Source: Rhodobacteraceae bacterium Alg238-R152
GTDB lineage: Bacteria; Pseudomonadota; Alphaproteobacteria; Rhodobacterales; Rhodobacteraceae
DNA length: 64,000 bases
Direction of reading: 5' to 3'
NCBI GenBank assembly: GCA_900537125.1
Contig: UNRJ01000002.1
Location: 124,001-188,000, forward strand
Shown: positions 1-9,407 of the stretch, one piece after another
Layout of the letters: each line of letters begins with the position of its first letter
Numbering within the stretch: the first letter of the stretch is position 1
Position numbers and translations under genes: made by a program
The notes under the pieces: model-generated
Seen by the model: the letters and a program-made list of their open reading frames with translations, nothing else
Told to the model about the DNA's origin: nothing
Databases searched by the model: none

Positions 1-10
1 CTGGTTCCTC

Positions 11-1324
11 TTATTCAGCAGGTTTGCCGTAGTGGGCATTGAAGTCTTCTTCGATGGTCGCCGGCGGTGTTGTCGGCTTTTCAATCACACCGAGGATCGG
101 CAGGATCACGAAGAAGTAAGCGAACCAGTACGTCGCACCAATCAGAGAGATGGTGGAGTATGGCGGCTCTGCTGGCATTGCGCCGGCCCACATCAAAACG
201 ATGAAATCGACAACCAGAAGGGCGTACCACCACTTGAACATCGGACGGTAACGACCGGAGCGCACGCGGGAAGTATCCAGCCATGGCACCAAAGCCATCG
301 CAATGATCGCACCAAACATCGCCAGAACACCAAAGAACTTCGCATCGATGATGCCACCAGTGATCCAGCTGGCACCCATCACAACCCAAACGTCGGCAGT
401 GAAGGCACGCAAGATCGCGTAGAACGGCAGGAAGTACCATTCAGGCACAATGTGTGCAGGCGTCGCCAGCGGGTTGGCTTCGAGATAGTTGTCCGGGTGA
501 CCCAGGTAGTTTGGCATAAAGCCAACAATCGCGAAGAAGATGGTCAGAACAATTGCCAGGCCCACGAGATCTTTGATCACGAAGTAAGGCCAGAATGGCA
601 GGGTGTCTTTTTTGACGTCTTCTTTGGAGCCTTTGCGCACATCAACACCGGTTGGGTTGTTGTTGCCCGTGGTGTGGAAGGCCCAGATGTGCACAACCAC
701 CAGAGCGGCAATCACAAACGGCACCAGATAGTGCAGCGAGAAGAAGCGGTTCAGCGTGGCGTTGTCCACCGCTGGTCCGCCAAGCAGCCAAGTTTGGATG
801 GCTTCGCCGATGAACGGGATCGCGCCAAACAGGCCGGTGATCACGGTTGCACCCCAGAAGGACATCTGACCCCAAGGCAGAACGTAGCCCATGAAGCCGG
901 CTGCCATCATCAGAAGGTAGATGATCATGCCAACAATCCATGTGATCTCACGTGGGGCTTTATAAGAGCCGTAGTAGAGGCCACGGAAGATGTGGATGTA
1001 GACCGCAAAGAAGAACAGCGAGGCGCCATTCATGTGGATGTAGCGGATCATATGACCGCCGTTCACGTTGCGCATGATGTGCTCAACGGAAGCAAACGCC
1101 AGATCAACATGTGGGGTGTAGTGCATCACCAGAACAATGCCGGTGACAATTTGCAGCACCAGGCAGAACGCCAGAACGATGCCCCAAATCCACCACCAGT
1201 TCAGGTTTTTTGGCGTTGGAATCATCAGGGTGTTGTACAGCAGACCGATAATCGGAAGACGGCTTTCAACCCATTTTTCGCCCTTGGTTTTGGGCTCGTA
1301 GTGATCGTGTGGGATACCAGACAT
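11..1324 (-). CDS. petB: Cytochrome b of the ubiquinol-cytochrome c reductase (bc1) complex
   Basis: Membrane subunit that carries haems bL and bH and forms the Qo and Qi quinone sites of complex III. The 437-residue protein has the expected series of hydrophobic helices. It shows the Qo-site motif [13 protein letters not shown] near residue 296, the [17 protein letters not shown] segment near residue 145, and paired haem-ligand histidines in helices B and D. The length matches alphaproteobacterial cytochromes b. It lies 12 bp after petA on the same strand, so it is the second gene of a petABC operon; cytochrome c1 would follow beyond the left window edge. The start is the ATG just after the Rieske stop. 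Identification is secure. Confidence 0.97.
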   Translation of the reverse strand: MSGIPHDHYEPKTKGEKWVESRLPIIGLLYNTLMIPTPKNLNWWWIWGIVLAFCLVLQIVTGIVLVMHYTPHVDLAFASVEHIMRNVNGGHMIRYIHMNGASLFFFAVYIHIFRGLYYGSYKAPREITWIVGMIIYLLMMAAGFMGYVLPWGQMSFWGATVITGLFGAIPFIGEAIQTWLLGGPAVDNATLNRFFSLHYLVPFVIAALVVVHIWAFHTTGNNNPTGVDVRKGSKEDVKKDTLPFWPYFVIKDLVGLAIVLTIFFAIVGFMPNYLGHPDNYLEANPLATPAHIVPEWYFLPFYAILRAFTADVWVVMGASWITGGIIDAKFFGVLAMFGAIIAMALVPWLDTSRVRSGRYRPMFKWWYALLVVDFIVLMWAGAMPAEPPYSTISLIGATYWFAYFFVILPILGVIEKPTTPPATIEEDFNAHYGKPAE

Positions 1325-1336
1325 GCGCGCGTCTCC

Positions 1337-1897
1337 TTATCCGAGGACCAGTTCGCTGCCCTCAAAACGGGCAACAGGAACGTGGAGGTTTTCAGGAGCC
1401 GGACCTTTGCGGATGCGGCCGGAGGTGTCGTAGTGCGAGCCGTGACATGGGCAGAACCAGCCGCCAAAGTCACCCGCGCCGTCGCCCAAAGGCACACAAC
1501 CGAGGTGGGTACACACACCCATCATCACCAGCCATTCGCCGGTTTCATCCATCGCGCGGTTTTCATCCGCAGCGTCGGTGCCAGGCTTGTTGGCGTTTTG
1601 AGACTCTTGGTCGATGGACAGATCGTCCATGGTGACCGCACGGGCCTCGTCAATCTCGGTTTGGGTGCGACGGCGAATAAACACCGGCTTACCAAGCCAT
1701 TTCACGGTCAACTGCGTACCGGGCTCGATGCCAGACGTATCGACGCGAATCGAGGACAGCGCGCGCACATCGGCGGAGGGGTTCATCTGATTGACCAGCG
1801 GCCAGACGGCGGCACCAGTAGCCACGGCACCTGCGCCAGCGGTGGCGTAGTAGAGAAAGTCTCTCCGGGTGCCTTCGTGATCTTCTGCGTGGGACAC
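1337..1897 (-). CDS. petA: Rieske iron-sulfur subunit of the bc1 complex
   Basis: The [2Fe-2S] subunit that moves electrons from the Qo site to cytochrome c1. The two cluster-binding motifs are CTHLGC and CPCHGSHYD, and an N-terminal Tat-like [14 protein letters not shown] segment with a hydrophobic anchor precedes them. I place the start at the GTG at 1897 (186 residues, the family length). It has a GGAGG ribosome site six bases upstream, whereas the longer reading starting at 2011 has a non-conserved extension. It is first in the operon with petB. The 305 bp to the divergent LysR gene should hold its promoter. Confidence 0.95.
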   Translation of the reverse strand: MSHAEDHEGTRRDFLYYATAGAGAVATGAAVWPLVNQMNPSADVRALSSIRVDTSGIEPGTQLTVKWLGKPVFIRRRTQTEIDEARAVTMDDLSIDQESQNANKPGTDAADENRAMDETGEWLVMMGVCTHLGCVPLGDGAGDFGGWFCPCHGSHYDTSGRIRKGPAPENLHVPVARFEGSELVLG

Positions 1898-2202
1898 GAG
1901 GTTCCTCCATTTTTCAGCCGACAAGCGGCCCATATCGGTTCGGGCCGCAGTTACCCGCAGCCTCTCTCCGCCGCTATTTAACGAAGGTGGTGCAACCCGT
2001 CCAGCGAACATTCGCTTATCTTGTGCTGTCGCGTCCCCTTGTCGCGCTTGATGACACAGTTTTTCAGGCGGTTGACGGCAATATTCTTTCCTTACGCCGG
2101 GGATTTCACGTGTTTGCAGCTCGATTCGCAGGCACGGGCGCAGGCTGGTGCGGACACAACAAAGCCGCTAGAGCTTGCCCTACAGCCAAGCGGAGCGACA
2201 CT
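1898..2202. promoter_or_regulatory. Divergent intergenic region petA / lysR
   Basis: This stretch separates petA (minus) from the LysR gene (plus) and should contain both promoters. An open frame continues upstream of the LysR start through it, but the residues do not resemble the family. A TTGACG hexamer occurs at 2072, without a convincing matching -10. I see no RNA gene, strong inverted repeat or recognised operator. Confidence 0.4.
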
Positions 2203-3090
2203 GTGATCAGCCTGAAAGACCTCGAATTCCTGTCCTCACTGGCCCGCCATGGGCATTTTGCCCGCGCGGCGGAAGACTGTGGCGTGTCCCAGCCCGCGTT
2301 CAGTATGCGCATTCGTAAAATGGAAGAGCGGCTTGATGCGGCGATTGTGAAACGCGGGAATCGGTTTTTGGGGTTCACCCCCGAAGGCGAGGCACTTGTG
2401 CGCCATGCCCGCAAAATCATGGACAGCGTTAAACTGTTGGAAGAGGACTTTCGCTCTGCCGGAGGAGAAATCACCGGAAAACTTGCGATTGGCGTGGTGC
2501 CAACCGCTGTGGGGTTTGCAGCCGACACCATTCAGAAACTGCGTGAGGCCCATCCCGGAATAGTTGTGCGGATGCAAGCCACCTCGTCCCTAGCAATCCA
2601 ACAAGGGTTGGAAAACGGCGTGTTTGACGCTGGGATCACCTATGGAGAGGGCGTGTCGCCAGAGATGATGCGCGTGGAACATCTCTATGATGAGGCCTAT
2701 CTGCTGCTCTCCCCCAAAGATATTGCGCCACGCGGGAGTGGCACCGCCAGCTGGGAAGAAGCCGCAGAATTGCCGTTGAGCCTGCTGGAGCCGGGCATGC
2801 AGAACCGGCGCATCCTTGATCTGGTGTTTCGCGACATTGGTGTGGTGCCCAAGGTGGTGGCCGAAACCGGAGAGTTTACCTCCTCTATGTTGATGGCTGC
2901 CAATGGGATGGCGGCGACGGTCATTCCGGAAGGGTTGGCCAACAGCCTTGGAAAGATGTCAGGCACCGTTGCGTTGCCCCTGACGGACCCAGTGGTGCAA
3001 AAGGATGTCAGCTTGATCTCCCCACACCGCGATCCAGGCTTGTCCACGGTTGAAGCACTACGTCGCGCTCTCAACCTAAATAACTCATAA
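2203..3090 (+). CDS. LysR-family transcriptional regulator, probably of the adjacent formate dehydrogenase operon
   Basis: A 295-residue LysR-type regulator. The N-terminal winged helix-turn-helix (residues 3-60) contains ARAAEDCGVSQPAFSMRIRK, and a periplasmic-binding-protein-like effector domain follows. The start is taken as the GTG at 2203, because ISLKDLEFL is the usual beginning of the family and a GGAG lies upstream; a longer frame from 1987 adds 72 unconserved residues. It sits 85 bp upstream of, and in the same direction as, the formate dehydrogenase genes. A nested inverted repeat lies in the gap. The sequence around the effector domain is OxyR-like, but control of formate dehydrogenase is inferred from position only. 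Confidence 0.85.
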   Translation: MISLKDLEFLSSLARHGHFARAAEDCGVSQPAFSMRIRKMEERLDAAIVKRGNRFLGFTPEGEALVRHARKIMDSVKLLEEDFRSAGGEITGKLAIGVVPTAVGFAADTIQKLREAHPGIVVRMQATSSLAIQQGLENGVFDAGITYGEGVSPEMMRVEHLYDEAYLLLSPKDIAPRGSGTASWEEAAELPLSLLEPGMQNRRILDLVFRDIGVVPKVVAETGEFTSSMLMAANGMAATVIPEGLANSLGKMSGTVALPLTDPVVQKDVSLISPHRDPGLSTVEALRRALNLNNS

Positions 3091-3130
3091 TCAAAACTGA
3101 TCGCAACTTAAGTTTTGCCTGATTGATTAT
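3087..3130. promoter_or_regulatory. Nested inverted repeat upstream of the formate dehydrogenase operon
   Basis: ATAATCA at 3087-3093 pairs with TGATTAT at 3124-3130, and inside it AAAACT at 3093-3098 pairs with AGTTTT at 3111-3116. The left arm overlaps the lysR stop codon. The site is AT-rich and lies 45-90 bp before the first structural gene, a typical place for a LysR-type operator. It could instead be a weak attenuator, but no T-run follows. Confidence 0.4.
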
Positions 3131-3175
3131 CAGTTTGCGTGATGCCACCCTGAGCCATCTGGCAGGGAGGTGACC

Positions 3176-4867
3176 ATGGTACCGCTGGACGAGTCCAAAG
3201 GTGTTTGGAAGAAAAAAGGCACAGGCAAATCGCGTCGCACGCCCAAGGGGCGGCAGGTCGACGATGCTGCTTTAGCGGACGTGCAGACGCTTTTGGGAGC
3301 GATGCCTAGACGGCGCGACCTGTTGATCGAGTTTTTGCATCTCATTCAAGACGCTTACGGGCATTTGTCCGCCGCACACATCCGCGCTTTGGCGGAGGAA
3401 ATGCGGGTTGGGCAAGCTGAGATTTACGAGGTTGCCACCTTTTACGCCCACTTCGATGTGGTGGCTGAGGACGAGACGCCGCCCCCTGCCCTGACCATTC
3501 GGGTATGTGATTCTCTGTCTTGCGAGCTGGCCGGAGCCGAACAGCTGCATCAGGCGTTGAAAAATGGCATGGACCCGTCCGAAGTGCGGGTTCTGCGCGC
3601 ACCCTGCATGGGGCGGTGTGATACCGCGCCCACATTGGAGTTGGGCCACAACCACATTGACCACGCCACGGTTGAAAAGGTCGAAGCAGCGATTGCCGCG
3701 GGTGACACACACACGCGCATTCCTGAGTATGAAGACTTTGAGGCCTATCAGACCGAGGGTGGCTATGCGGAACTGACAAAACTGCGCAGCTCTGGCGACT
3801 GGGAAGCGGTGCAGGCGCAGGTGCTGGCCAGCGGGCTGCGCGGGCTTGGCGGCGCGGGATTCCCATCCGGTAAAAAATGGGGCTTTGTACGCGCAAACGC
3901 TGGACCACGTTACCTTGCGGTGAACGGGGACGAAGGTGAGCCGGGCACGTTTAAAGACCGCTACTACTTAGAGCGGCGTCCGCATCTGTTCCTTGAGGGC
4001 ATGTTGATTGCGGCCTGGGCTGTGGAAGCGGAGACCTGCTTTATCTACCTGCGCGACGAATATCCGGCGGTGCGGTTAATTTTGGCACGAGAGATTGCCA
4101 AGCTGGAAGCCGCTGGGATTGTGGCACCGGGGTATATTAATCTGCGTCGCGGGGCGGGTGCCTATATCTGCGGCGAAGAAAGCGCGATGATTGAGTCGAT
4201 TGAAGGCAAGCGCGGGTTGCCCCGTCATCGCCCGCCGTTTGTGGCGCAAGTTGGCATCTTCAATTGTCCAACTTTGGTACATAATGTGGAGACGCTTTAC
4301 TGGGTGGCGCGGATCGCGCGCGAAGGCCCCGAGTCGATGTCTTCGGTTGAGCTAAACGGCCGCATAGGTCTGCGCAGCTATTCGGTGTCTGGTCGCGTGA
4401 ACGCGCCGGGCGTGTATGAACTGCCAGCGGGGTCCACCATTCTGGACATCATCGAGGCCGCAGGTGGCATGATGGACGGGCACAGCTTCAAAGCGTTTCA
4501 GCCAGGTGGACCTTCCTCGGGCCTTCTGCCTGCCTCAATGTCCGATGTGCCTTTAGATTTTGACACCTTACAACCGCTTGGCACCTTTATTGGGTCTGCT
4601 GCTGTGGTGGTGCTGTCAGATCAGGACAGTGCGCGAGATGCGGCTCTAAATATGCTGAAGTTCTTCGAAGATGAGAGCTGTGGCCAATGTACGCCGTGCC
4701 GGACGGGCTGTGAGAAAGCTGTTAAGCTGATGCAAGCGGACAGTTGGGATCAGCCCCTGCTCGAAGACCTGTGTCAGGTGATGAGCGACGCCAGTATTTG
4801 TGGCCTTGGGCAAGCTGCGCCCAATCCGATCCGCCTTGTGATGAAACATTTTAACGAGGAAATTTAG
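3176..4867 (+). CDS. NAD-dependent formate dehydrogenase, fused gamma-beta (NuoE-NuoF-like) diaphorase subunit
   Basis: Takes electrons from the molybdenum subunit and reduces NAD+. It is a fusion of two polypeptides that are usually separate. Residues about 20-180 are NuoE/FdsG-like with the [2Fe-2S] cysteines in VCDSLSC and APCMGRC. Residues about 195-560 are NuoF/FdsB-like, with the FMN/NAD glycine-rich [16 protein letters not shown] motif and the [4Fe-4S] motif [13 protein letters not shown] plus a distal SICGLG cysteine. The start is the ATG at 3176, with GGGAGG five bases upstream; a GTG two codons earlier would begin inside that site. It is the first gene of the operon, ending 1 bp before the VOC gene. 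Confidence 0.93.
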   Translation: MVPLDESKGVWKKKGTGKSRRTPKGRQVDDAALADVQTLLGAMPRRRDLLIEFLHLIQDAYGHLSAAHIRALAEEMRVGQAEIYEVATFYAHFDVVAEDETPPPALTIRVCDSLSCELAGAEQLHQALKNGMDPSEVRVLRAPCMGRCDTAPTLELGHNHIDHATVEKVEAAIAAGDTHTRIPEYEDFEAYQTEGGYAELTKLRSSGDWEAVQAQVLASGLRGLGGAGFPSGKKWGFVRANAGPRYLAVNGDEGEPGTFKDRYYLERRPHLFLEGMLIAAWAVEAETCFIYLRDEYPAVRLILAREIAKLEAAGIVAPGYINLRRGAGAYICGEESAMIESIEGKRGLPRHRPPFVAQVGIFNCPTLVHNVETLYWVARIAREGPESMSSVELNGRIGLRSYSVSGRVNAPGVYELPAGSTILDIIEAAGGMMDGHSFKAFQPGGPSSGLLPASMSDVPLDFDTLQPLGTFIGSAAVVVLSDQDSARDAALNMLKFFEDESCGQCTPCRTGCEKAVKLMQADSWDQPLLEDLCQVMSDASICGLGQAAPNPIRLVMKHFNEEI

Positions 4868-4868
4868 G

Positions 4869-5249
4869 ATGGCGAGTATGGATTTGGGTGCATTTTCAGT
4901 GAGCTTGGCGGTGAAAGATCTGGCTGCCAGCCGCGCGTTTTACGAAAAGCTTGGCTTTGAAATGATGGGCGGACAGCCCGCCGAGAACTGGTGCATTCTG
5001 AAAAACGGCGAGCATGTCATTGGGCTGTTTCAGGGCATGTTTGACGGCAACATCCTGACGTTTAATCCCGGCTGGGATCAGAGCGCGCAGAACACCGACG
5101 CGTTCACCGATGTGCGGGACCTGCAAAAACAGCTTAAGGATAAAGGCCTTGAGTTGATGAGCGAGGCGGATGACGCCTCTGACGGGCCTGCAAGCCTGAT
5201 GCTGCAAGATCCGGATGGCAACACCATCCTGATTGACCAACACCGATAA
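4869..5249 (+). CDS. VOC (glyoxalase/bleomycin-resistance fold) family protein inside the formate dehydrogenase operon
   Basis: A 126-residue protein of the vicinal-oxygen-chelate superfamily. The evidence is [21 protein letters not shown] at the N-terminus and the closing [13 protein letters not shown], with the two beta-alpha-beta-beta-beta halves expected of the fold. It starts 1 bp after the fused diaphorase subunit and ends 14 bp before the alpha subunit, so it is co-transcribed with both. Its substrate cannot be read from sequence. Position suggests a link to formaldehyde/formate metabolism, such as handling an adduct or a glyoxal, but that is inference. It is not a known subunit of formate dehydrogenase. 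Confidence 0.85.
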   Translation: MASMDLGAFSVSLAVKDLAASRAFYEKLGFEMMGGQPAENWCILKNGEHVIGLFQGMFDGNILTFNPGWDQSAQNTDAFTDVRDLQKQLKDKGLELMSEADDASDGPASLMLQDPDGNTILIDQHR

Positions 5250-5263
5250 AGAGCGAGGTCGCC

Positions 5264-8047
5264 ATGCTTGACGCCAGCCAGCCCAATACTGTGACGTTTT
5301 CCCTGGATGGGAAAGACGTGACCGTGCCCGAAGGCACCAGCATCTGGGATGCGGCCAATGGGCAGGGGTTTGTGATCCCACATCTGTGTCACAAACCGGC
5401 CAAGAGCTATCGCCCGGACGGCAATTGCCGGGCCTGTGTGGTCGAGGTGGAAGGCGAGCGCACTTTGGCAGCCTCCTGCATTCGCCCCGCGACAGAAGGC
5501 ATGGTGGTGCACACCCAATCCAAGCGAGCAGTGAAAGCGCGGGAGATGGTGATTGAGCTTTTGGCGACAGACCAGCCGGAAGTGAAGCACGACGCCAGCA
5601 GCCATTTTGCCGACATCGCGAGCCAAGTTGGGGTGGAACAGTCTCGATTCCCGGCCAAAGCGCCAGAGTCTGTACCGCTGTTGGATGCGTCGCATGTGGC
5701 GATGAGCGTGAACCTGGACGCCTGCATTCATTGTAACCTTTGTGTGCAGGCCTGCCGCGAGGTGCAGGTCAATGATGTGATTGGCATGAGTGGCCGTGGG
5801 GCTGAGGCCAAGATTGTGTTTGATCAAGACGACGCCATGGGCTCCTCAAGCTGTGTGGCGTGTGGTGAATGTGTGCAGGCCTGCCCAACCGGGGCGCTGA
5901 TGCCTGCGACTATGCTGGACGACACCGGCGCGGGCGACAGCGCGGATTATGACCGCGAAGTGGACAGCGTATGCCCCTATTGCGGTGTTGGCTGTCAGAT
6001 CAAGTTCAAGATCAAAGACGATAAGATCAAATATGTCGAAGGCATTGATGGGCCAGCCAATGAAAACCGGCTCTGCGTCAAAGGGCGCTTTGGTTTTGAC
6101 TATATCGAACACCCGCACCGTTTGACCAAACCGCTGATCCGTCGTGAGGATGCACCGGCTAAGGGATTGAACGTGGATCCGGGCAATCTGCTGACCCACT
6201 TCCGCGAGGCAACTTGGGACGAAGCGCTGGATGCAGCGGCGGGTGGTCTGGCTAAGTTGCGGGCAGAAAAAGGCACTAACGTTGCCGGATTCGGCTCTGC
6301 GAAGTGTTCCAATGAGGAAGCCTATCTGTTCCAAAAACTGATCCGTCAGAGTTTTGGCCACAACAACGTGGACCACTGCACGCGGCTTTGCCATGCGTCC
6401 TCGGTCGCGGCGCTGTTGGAGAATGTGGGCTCCGGTGCAGTGACCGCGACATTTAATGAGATCGAAAACGCCGATGTGGCGATTGCAATTGGCTGTAATC
6501 CAATTGAGAACCACCCGGTGGCGGCGACCTATTTCAAACAGTTCGCCAAACGTGGCGGTAAGCTGATTGTCTGTGATCCACGGGGGGTGGGCCTTGGGCG
6601 TCATGCGAGCCATAAGTTGCAGTTTAAGCCCGGCGCCGATGTCTCCATGTTGAATGCGATCATGCATGTGATCGTCGAAGAAGAGCTTTATGACGCGGAC
6701 TACATCGTGCAGTTCACCGAGAACTGGGAGGAGATGAAGGCGCATTTGAAAGGCTTCTCTCCAGAGGAAATGGAGCCGATTTGCGGCCTTGATCCAGAGC
6801 TGCTGCGCGACGCGGCGCGGACCTTTGCCAAGGGCAAAGCCGGCATGATTTTCTGGGGCATGGGTGTGAGCCAGCACATTCACGGCACGGACAATGCACG
6901 CTGTCTGATTGCCTTGGCGCTGATGACCGGCAATGTGGGCAAGCCCGGCGCAGGTCTGCACCCGCTGCGTGGTCAGAACAACGTGCAAGGTGCCTCTGAT
7001 GCGGGACTTATCCCGATGTTCCTGCCGGACTATCAGTCGGTGATGGATGACGGCGTGCGCTCTGCCTTCACCAAGGTATGGGACAGCGAGGATTTCTCCG
7101 CGCAGAAAGGTCTCACGGTGGTGGAGATCATGCATGCGATCCATGATGGGGACATCAAAGGCATGTATATTCTGGGTGAAAACCCGGCGATGTCAGACCC
7201 AGATGTGGATCATGCACGCGACGCCTTGGCGATGTTAGATCATCTGGTGGTGCAGGATATTTTCCTCACTGAAACCGCCAACTACGCTGATGTGATCCTG
7301 CCAAGCTCCGCTTGGTATGAGAAATCCGGCACCGTGACCAACACCAACCGGCAAGTGCAAATGGGCCGTCCGGTGACACCACCGCCTGGCGAGGCCAAGG
7401 AAGACTGGTGGATCGAGGTAGAACTGGCCAAACGGCTGGGGCTAAACTGGGATTACACGCACCCCAAAGAGGTGTTTGCCGAAATGAAACTCAACATGGG
7501 CTCACTCGACAACATCACCTGGGAGCGGCTTGAAGGCGAGGCGGTGACCTATCCGTCGCTGTCACCCGAAGATCCAGGCCAGGCAATTGTGTTTGGAGAT
7601 GGCTTCCCACGTGAAAACAAACGTGCGCGGTTTGCGCCTGCGTCGGTGATCCCGCCGGACGACACGCAAAATGACGAGTACCCAATGGTGCTGATCACGG
7701 GACGCCAGTTGGAACACTGGCACACCGGTTCAATGACGCGACGGGCCAGCACGCTGGATGCGCTGGAGCCGGAAGCAAACTGTTCCTTGCACCCGTCAAC
7801 CCTGCGCAAGCTGGGTGTGGAGGCGGGTGAATATGTGGCGCTGTCCACGCGGCGCGGGACTGTTACGGTGATGGCACGGGCGGATCGTGCGGTGGCACCG
7901 GACAATGTGTTCCTACCGTTTGCCTATGTCGAAGCCGCGGCCAACATCCTCACAAATGCCGCGCTGGATCCCTATGGGAAGATTCCGGAGTTCAAATTCT
8001 CAGCTGTGAAAGTGGAAAAGGCAGAAACGCCGGTTGCGGCGGAATAG
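5264..8047 (+). CDS. fdsA: NAD-dependent formate dehydrogenase, molybdenum-binding alpha subunit
   Basis: Oxidises formate to CO2 at a molybdenum bis-MGD centre. The 927-residue protein has, in order, a [2Fe-2S] ferredoxin domain (cysteines around residues 42-70, in PHLCHKP and DGNCRAC), two ferredoxin-like [4Fe-4S] motifs (CIHCNLCVQAC and CVACGECVQAC), a further [4Fe-4S] site (CPYCGVGCQ), and the molybdopterin oxidoreductase domain. In HCTRLCHASS, Cys376 is the likely Mo ligand, and a C-terminal dinucleotide-binding domain follows. The cluster and domain set matches soluble, cytoplasmic FdsABG enzymes. It is last in the operon. No fdhD or fdsD homologue lies beside it. Confidence 0.95.
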   Translation: MLDASQPNTVTFSLDGKDVTVPEGTSIWDAANGQGFVIPHLCHKPAKSYRPDGNCRACVVEVEGERTLAASCIRPATEGMVVHTQSKRAVKAREMVIELLATDQPEVKHDASSHFADIASQVGVEQSRFPAKAPESVPLLDASHVAMSVNLDACIHCNLCVQACREVQVNDVIGMSGRGAEAKIVFDQDDAMGSSSCVACGECVQACPTGALMPATMLDDTGAGDSADYDREVDSVCPYCGVGCQIKFKIKDDKIKYVEGIDGPANENRLCVKGRFGFDYIEHPHRLTKPLIRREDAPAKGLNVDPGNLLTHFREATWDEALDAAAGGLAKLRAEKGTNVAGFGSAKCSNEEAYLFQKLIRQSFGHNNVDHCTRLCHASSVAALLENVGSGAVTATFNEIENADVAIAIGCNPIENHPVAATYFKQFAKRGGKLIVCDPRGVGLGRHASHKLQFKPGADVSMLNAIMHVIVEEELYDADYIVQFTENWEEMKAHLKGFSPEEMEPICGLDPELLRDAARTFAKGKAGMIFWGMGVSQHIHGTDNARCLIALALMTGNVGKPGAGLHPLRGQNNVQGASDAGLIPMFLPDYQSVMDDGVRSAFTKVWDSEDFSAQKGLTVVEIMHAIHDGDIKGMYILGENPAMSDPDVDHARDALAMLDHLVVQDIFLTETANYADVILPSSAWYEKSGTVTNTNRQVQMGRPVTPPPGEAKEDWWIEVELAKRLGLNWDYTHPKEVFAEMKLNMGSLDNITWERLEGEAVTYPSLSPEDPGQAIVFGDGFPRENKRARFAPASVIPPDDTQNDEYPMVLITGRQLEHWHTGSMTRRASTLDALEPEANCSLHPSTLRKLGVEAGEYVALSTRRGTVTVMARADRAVAPDNVFLPFAYVEAAANILTNAALDPYGKIPEFKFSAVKVEKAETPVAAE

Positions 8048-8058
8048 AGACTGTTTTT

Positions 8059-8106
8059 GACCAAAAAAGGCCGCGCTCTGTATGTGAAGCGCGGCCTTTT
8101 TTGGTC
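8059..8106. terminator. Bidirectional terminator after the formate dehydrogenase operon
   Basis: A perfect 19-bp stem (8059-8077 with 8088-8106) around a 10-base loop. The GC-rich core is flanked by A6 and T6 tracts, so it can terminate on either strand. The right arm overlaps the last two bases of the convergent GST stop codon. Confidence 0.93.
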
Positions 8107-8719
8107 AGTCACTTGGGGCTGTGGCCAGCATGCTGTCACGCTTCGAAAACTCCGCATACCAGCCTGCGAGCCCATCTCGGCCCTTGCGCCAATCCCGATC
8201 ACCGTGGCGGAAGTCGAGATAGCCCAGTGCGCAGCCCACGGCAATTTGGCCCATATCGAGTGGACCAAACAAATGGCTCATCCAACGCTCATTGATCGCA
8301 TCCAGCGCGCCTTCAACTTTGCCCCACTGCGCTTCAAGCCAATCATCAAACACGATCTCTTCCGGGCGCAGGCGCTTTTCATAAACCATCAGGACGGCCG
8401 CTTCGAGGATACCGTCTGCAGTGGCCTCTAGTGTCAGCACATCCCACAGGCGGTCTTCGGGATAGAGATCCGCGCTTGCGCGGGCCACCAAGTAGCGACA
8501 GATCACGCGGCTGTCATAGATCGCTGGGCCGTCGGGGCGCACGAGCGCGGGGATTTTGCCCAGCGGGTTGGCGGCGGCAGCTTCGTCGGCGGTTTTGAGC
8601 GCCGTGGTATGTACGCGGGCCAGCTCCACCTCATCACTCTGGCCGGTTTCGGCCAAGGTCACGGTCACCTTGCGCACAAAGGGAGAGGCAGGCGAATAGA
8701 TCAATTGCAATTTTGACAT
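8105..8719 (-). CDS. Glutathione S-transferase family protein
   Basis: A 204-residue cytoplasmic GST-fold protein. The thioredoxin-like N-terminal domain begins LQLIYSPASPFVRKV, with SPASPFVRK in the active-site position and the NPLGKIPAL and YDSRVI segments that bind glutathione. An all-helical C-terminal domain follows. Substrate is unknown. The gene is 5 bp downstream of the PaiB-like gene on the same strand and probably shares its transcript. Its end overlaps the bidirectional terminator by two bases. Confidence 0.88.
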   Translation of the reverse strand: MSKLQLIYSPASPFVRKVTVTLAETGQSDEVELARVHTTALKTADEAAAANPLGKIPALVRPDGPAIYDSRVICRYLVARASADLYPEDRLWDVLTLEATADGILEAAVLMVYEKRLRPEEIVFDDWLEAQWGKVEGALDAINERWMSHLFGPLDMGQIAVGCALGYLDFRHGDRDWRKGRDGLAGWYAEFSKRDSMLATAPSD

Positions 8720-8724
8720 CTCGG

Positions 8725-9363
8725 TTACTCCATATCGGGATCAGCAAAGGGGGATTGCATCAAGGCCGCCATCTCGCGGGCCCCGCTGCCAAATCCGTAA
8801 GCGGCCATTTGATCAGCGGCGGCATGGCGGACCTCAGCGGGTTTGTTTTGACCCAGCTTCCAGGTGCCTTGCACATCTTCGATGGCCAATCGATACGGCA
8901 CAATCATACGCAACATGCGCTCAAAGCTGTCGCCACTCATCTTGGCGCGCGTCCACGGCGGCTTGGGCAGCAGGTTGGCTTCAAAATGGGCTGACAGGCG
9001 GTCAAGGAGATCAGGCAGCGTGTCTTGCGGCAACGGCGCGAGCTGGCCGGTGATCTGCACAGCGACATAATTCCAGGTTGGGACCTGATCGTCCGCCTTG
9101 TACCAATCCGGGGAGACATAACTGTCTGGACCACTCACCGCCAACCGCGCCGGTGTGGCTTTGCGCACAGCGCGGGCCATGGGATTGGGGCGCACAAGGT
9201 GCAGGTCAATGGAGGTGCCGTCCTCTGACACAAGAAACGGCACATGGCAGATCATTGGCGCGGCGTCAGGTGCAGAAATCGCCAAAACACCAAAGCCGCG
9301 CTCTTTGGCAAACGATAGGTTTTTGTCCTCTGCGGTGCCGCGAAAGGCTGGATTGGGATGCAT
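8725..9363 (-). CDS. PaiB-like FMN-binding protein (negative transcriptional regulator family)
   Basis: A 212-residue split-barrel flavin-binding-fold protein. It shows the family signature MHPNPAFR at the N-terminus, a central YVSPDWY...VPTWNY segment and a C-terminal KLGQNKP motif, all typical of PaiB. In Bacillus the family was described as a negative regulator of sporulation and protease genes. In proteobacteria its role is unknown, and the fold suggests flavin or haem binding rather than a classical DNA-binding domain. It is upstream of and probably co-transcribed with a GST. Confidence 0.85.
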   Translation of the reverse strand: MHPNPAFRGTAEDKNLSFAKERGFGVLAISAPDAAPMICHVPFLVSEDGTSIDLHLVRPNPMARAVRKATPARLAVSGPDSYVSPDWYKADDQVPTWNYVAVQITGQLAPLPQDTLPDLLDRLSAHFEANLLPKPPWTRAKMSGDSFERMLRMIVPYRLAIEDVQGTWKLGQNKPAEVRHAAADQMAAYGFGSGAREMAALMQSPFADPDME

Positions 9364-9407
9364 GATGCGCGCCTCGTCACTACTTTGGCGCGATCGTGCA
9401 GGGGGGA

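Noticed and set aside
32-1981. 649-codon plus-strand open frame across petB and petA
   Set aside because: It is antisense to two securely identified genes and its translation has no recognisable domain. Long shadow frames are common opposite GC-biased genes.
5846-7144. 432-codon minus-strand frame within fdsA
   Set aside because: Antisense to the molybdenum subunit, whose cluster and cofactor motifs are unambiguous.
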